Virus record (IMG/VR): IMGVR_UViG_3300038701_002259
Coordinates: 1 to 22,930 of that record
Length of the DNA stretch: 22,930 bases
Source: a virus
Strand: one strand, 5' to 3'
Shown: piece by piece, positions 21,397 through 22,930 of the stretch
How positions within the stretch are numbered: position 1 is the stretch's first letter
Layout: every line of letters begins with the position of its first letter
Translations under genes and position numbers: made by a program
The notes under the pieces: generated by a model
The model's database searches: none
The model's input: the letters and a program-made list of their open reading frames with translations, nothing else
What the model was told of the DNA's origin: nothing

Positions 21397-21911
21397 CGGA
21401 CAGGAGACGATGGACCGCAGCCGCGAAGGCGGAATTGAAGGGGATGTGGACATCTGGAGAAGTGAGCCTGGACCACATCGCGGATCACTTTGGCGTCACT
21501 CCCCAAGCCATCAGCAAGCGCGCGAAGGTGGAGGGTTTTGGCCGAAAGGTCATGGTGGGGCAAGCGAACCGGCACCCGCGCATATTCAAGAGTGATCTCC
21601 AGCCACTGTGGGACGACTTGCGGCTGTCTATCGGACAGATCGCGGAGCGCTTGAACTCCACCGAAGCCCTTGTCGCGGCTGCGGCCTATCGGTTCGGCTT
21701 GTCCATGACAGACGACCCGGCAAAGGCCCGTCTGGACGTGGATACGGAGCAAGTGGCGCGGTTGCAGCGGGAGCAGGCTATGAACCGCCTGGAGCTCGCT
21801 GTGGCGCGCTGTGGTGGGCGCTACCGCGAGATGGCCAAGATCGCCGAAGAGTACGATGCCACAATGATTCAGGTGCAACAGTTGTGGCACCGCCTGCGGG
21901 TGGCGGCATGA
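21393..21911 (+). CDS. GcrA-like DNA-binding protein with several HTH segments
   Basis: The 172-aa protein begins RRRWTAAAKAELKGMWTSGE and continues into a helix-turn-helix (VSLDHIADHFGVTPQAISKR, about 24-43), reminiscent of the N-terminus of the alphaproteobacterial cell-cycle regulator GcrA. Two more HTH-like segments follow: about 75-103 (LSIGQIAERLNSTEALVAAA) and about 142-168 (YREMAKIAEEYDATMIQVQQ). ATG 21393 is used (GGGAGCG upstream, ATGA overlap). Frames reaching further upstream overlap the 71-aa gene. It may regulate phage early genes or bind near the origin; the GcrA resemblance is by eye and not an orthology call. Confidence 0.75.
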   Translation: MTDRRRWTAAAKAELKGMWTSGEVSLDHIADHFGVTPQAISKRAKVEGFGRKVMVGQANRHPRIFKSDLQPLWDDLRLSIGQIAERLNSTEALVAAAAYRFGLSMTDDPAKARLDVDTEQVARLQREQAMNRLELAVARCGGRYREMAKIAEEYDATMIQVQQLWHRLRVAA

Positions 21912-22432
21912 GCCACAAGGCGACAAATTGGGCTGTGACTGTGCGCGGCATACCGCCCGCTGCCAAGGTCGTTCTTTGGCATCTTGCAGACCGCCACAAC
22001 AAGGACACGGGACAGTGCAACCCCTCGCAAGCTCTGCTTGCTGATGACTGCGAAATGAGCCGGTCCTCTCTGAACAATCAGTTGGCGTTGCTCGAACGCG
22101 CGGGTCTGATCAAGCGCGTTCAGGCGGTCGACGCCAAGACTAAGCGTCAGTTGAGCACATCCTATATCTTGTGCTTCAACAATTCCGAACCGCAAGAGCC
22201 GTGTCCAAAATCTGGACACGGAGCCGTGTCCAAATCTGAGGCCGAGCCGTGTCCAAATTCGGGCCAAAGCCGTGTCCAAAATTTGGACACTAACCCTGTA
22301 AAAGAACCAGTAAAAGAACCGCGCGCGAACGCGCCGCTTTGCGATCAAGAGCGCAAGCGGCGATCCGCGCAGACCAGCGACGTGATCAAAGCGATGCGCG
22401 AAAGACTCAACGCAGGAGGTGCTACGCCATGA
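21908..22432 (+). CDS. Replication initiator, lambda-O-like winged-helix protein
   Basis: The 174-aa protein has an N-terminal winged-helix domain (about 15-90) of the phage replication-protein type: GIPPAAKVVLWHLADRHNKD, CNPSQALLADDCEMSRSSLN and LALLERAGLIKRVQAV. A hydrophilic central segment (about 93-140) is encoded by repeated DNA that looks like iterons, and a basic C-terminus (ERKRRSAQTSDVIKAMRERL) may be the partner-binding part. ATG 21908 overlaps the preceding stop as ATGA. Like lambda O, the gene appears to carry the origin it acts on. Start and function are inferred from fold and context. Confidence 0.8.
   Translation: MSHKATNWAVTVRGIPPAAKVVLWHLADRHNKDTGQCNPSQALLADDCEMSRSSLNNQLALLERAGLIKRVQAVDAKTKRQLSTSYILCFNNSEPQEPCPKSGHGAVSKSEAEPCPNSGQSRVQNLDTNPVKEPVKEPRANAPLCDQERKRRSAQTSDVIKAMRERLNAGGATP
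22198..22320 (+). other. Candidate phage replication origin within the initiator gene
   Basis: Four copies of GCCGTGTCCAAA start at 22198, 22223, 22246 and 22269 (spacing 25, 23 and 23 bp). Copies 1 and 4 extend into palindromes: CGTGTCC/GGACACG, and GTGTCCAAAATTTGGACAC. Two copies of the A-rich GTAAAAGAACC follow (22298-22308 and 22310-22320). Iterons then an A-rich element inside the initiator gene is the lambda ori plan. Confidence 0.7.
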
Positions 22433-22605
22433 AGAACATCAAGCAGTCAGGTGACGTGTCCAAGCTGTCGGGACTCCAGCGGGAGGTGCTTCATGAGAAG
22501 GTTCTGCCCCAAGCGGAACGGTGGTTGTCCATCCCAAGCCTGCGCAAGCACGCGGAACAAACGCTGGCCTATTGGGGTGTCATTGATGGCGAGGGCGCAA
22601 AATGA
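22429..22605 (+). CDS. Small helical protein beside the initiator, 58 aa
   Basis: ATG 22429 overlaps the initiator stop as ATGA, with AGGAGGT at ideal spacing. The product (SGLQREVLHEKVLPQAERWL, then SIPSLRKHAEQTLAYWGVI) is compact and helical. Its place between an O-like initiator and a DnaA-domain protein suggests a replication role, for example helicase loading, but there is no P-loop or other motif. Function unknown. Confidence 0.75.
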   Translation: MKNIKQSGDVSKLSGLQREVLHEKVLPQAERWLSIPSLRKHAEQTLAYWGVIDGEGAK

Positions 22606-22910
22606 CTTACCCAATTCAGGACGCAATACTGCCCGTTGGCGTCGGCGCCATAACGGCCGAGCAGATCATCACCATCACGGCGAAGTTCAGCGGCGTCACC
22701 ACGGACCAGATCCTTGGCTACAGTCGAGAGCGAGAGATTGTCACGTCTCGCCACGTGGCCATGTACCTGGTTCGAAAGCATTGCGGACATTCTCTGTGCC
22801 GGGTCGGGCGCATTTTCAACCGCGATCATGCCACGGTCATTCACGCCGAGCGCCGCATTCGCAAACTCGTCGAGGGCGAGGCCTCAGCCTGCGAGGGGGC
22901 GGGGAAATGA
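22602..22910 (+). CDS. Stand-alone DnaA domain IV-like protein
   Basis: The 102-aa protein consists almost only of a DnaA C-terminal DNA-binding domain: ITAEQIITITAKFSGVTTDQ, TSRHVAMYLVRKHCGHSL, VGRIF, then the signature RDHATVIHAERRIRKL (about 74-89). There is no AAA+ ATPase. It should bind DnaA-box-like sites. It could recruit or compete with host DnaA at the phage or host origin. ATG 22602 overlaps the preceding stop as ATGA. It directly follows the O-like initiator and its iterons, so a replication or host-takeover role is likely. Confidence 0.9.
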   Translation: MTYPIQDAILPVGVGAITAEQIITITAKFSGVTTDQILGYSREREIVTSRHVAMYLVRKHCGHSLCRVGRIFNRDHATVIHAERRIRKLVEGEASACEGAGK

Positions 22911-22930
22911 TCGAGCCAATGCCAGCAGTC
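22907..22930 (+). CDS. Start of next rightward gene (truncated by window)
   Basis: ATG 22907 overlaps the stop of the DnaA-domain gene as ATGA, and a GGGGCGGGG run precedes it. Only eight codons (MIEPMPAV) are visible, so the product cannot be named. Confidence 0.4.

Noticed and set aside
22198-22290. CRISPR or mobile-element repeats in the initiator gene
   Set aside because: Unit spacing of 23-25 bp, palindromic ends and location inside an initiator gene fit iterons better.
1-22930. tRNA genes or insertion sequences
   Set aside because: I found no cloverleaf-like sequence, transposase motif or terminal inverted repeats by reading both strands.

Overview
The window looks like part of a temperate, tailed-phage genome of an alphaproteobacterial (Rhodobacteraceae-like) host. 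It may be an integrated or plasmid prophage or a free viral genome. The evidence is a GC-rich sequence of densely overlapping small genes, a tyrosine integrase, a repressor/cro switch with shared operators, a RecT/DUF2303 recombination cassette, a GcrA-like helix-turn-helix protein, and a lambda-O-like replication gene carrying iterons next to a free-standing DnaA domain IV. The host assignment rests on composition and gene content only.

Layout. (1) 1-7748 (+): the 3' part of a giant polyvalent protein gene (5' end outside the window) with three HExxH metallopeptidase-like sites and a C-terminal LPD38-like region. A small membrane protein gene follows (7796-8116) and ends at a suspicious in-frame TGA. 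(2) 8201-8596: about 400 bp without a credible gene, with imperfect direct and inverted repeats between convergent gene blocks. (3) 8597-9636 (-): five tightly overlapping small phage genes, two of them under 40 codons. (4) 9767-10729 (+): integrase. (5) 10726-19454 (-): one leftward early operon of 22 genes, most coupled by ATGA, GTGA, TGATG or TAATG overlaps. In transcription order it has a zinc-finger protein, a coiled-coil protein, an HNH-AP2 homing endonuclease, RecT, a winged-helix protein, DUF2303, a plain HNH nuclease, several tiny genes, a DUF6948-like protein, a Gly-Tyr/Ser/Asp repeat protein, an excisionase-like HTH protein and a NUMOD4-HNH nuclease. (6) 19455-20592: the genetic switch. 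It contains a very stable leader hairpin, four GGGAC-N4-GTCCC dyads, a 58-aa two-helix membrane protein and a 194-aa repressor without a self-cleavage domain. (7) 20593-22930 (+): the rightward early operon with a leaderless cro-like gene, a second HTH protein, a multi-HTH GcrA-like protein, the O-like initiator with an embedded origin-like repeat cluster, a 58-aa protein and a stand-alone DnaA domain IV. A further gene runs off the end.

How it fits together. The order late genes - integrase - leftward recombination operon - repressor - cro - replication is that of lambda. Repressor and Cro-like protein probably compete for the same dyads at both early promoters. The leftward operon would supply recombination, excision and host-takeover factors, and the rightward operon replication initiation. 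Because late genes and integrase are contiguous, any attP near the integrase would be intact, as in an unintegrated or circular form. Several real genes here are shorter than usual ORF cut-offs and were found from overlapping start/stop codons and Shine-Dalgarno sequences.
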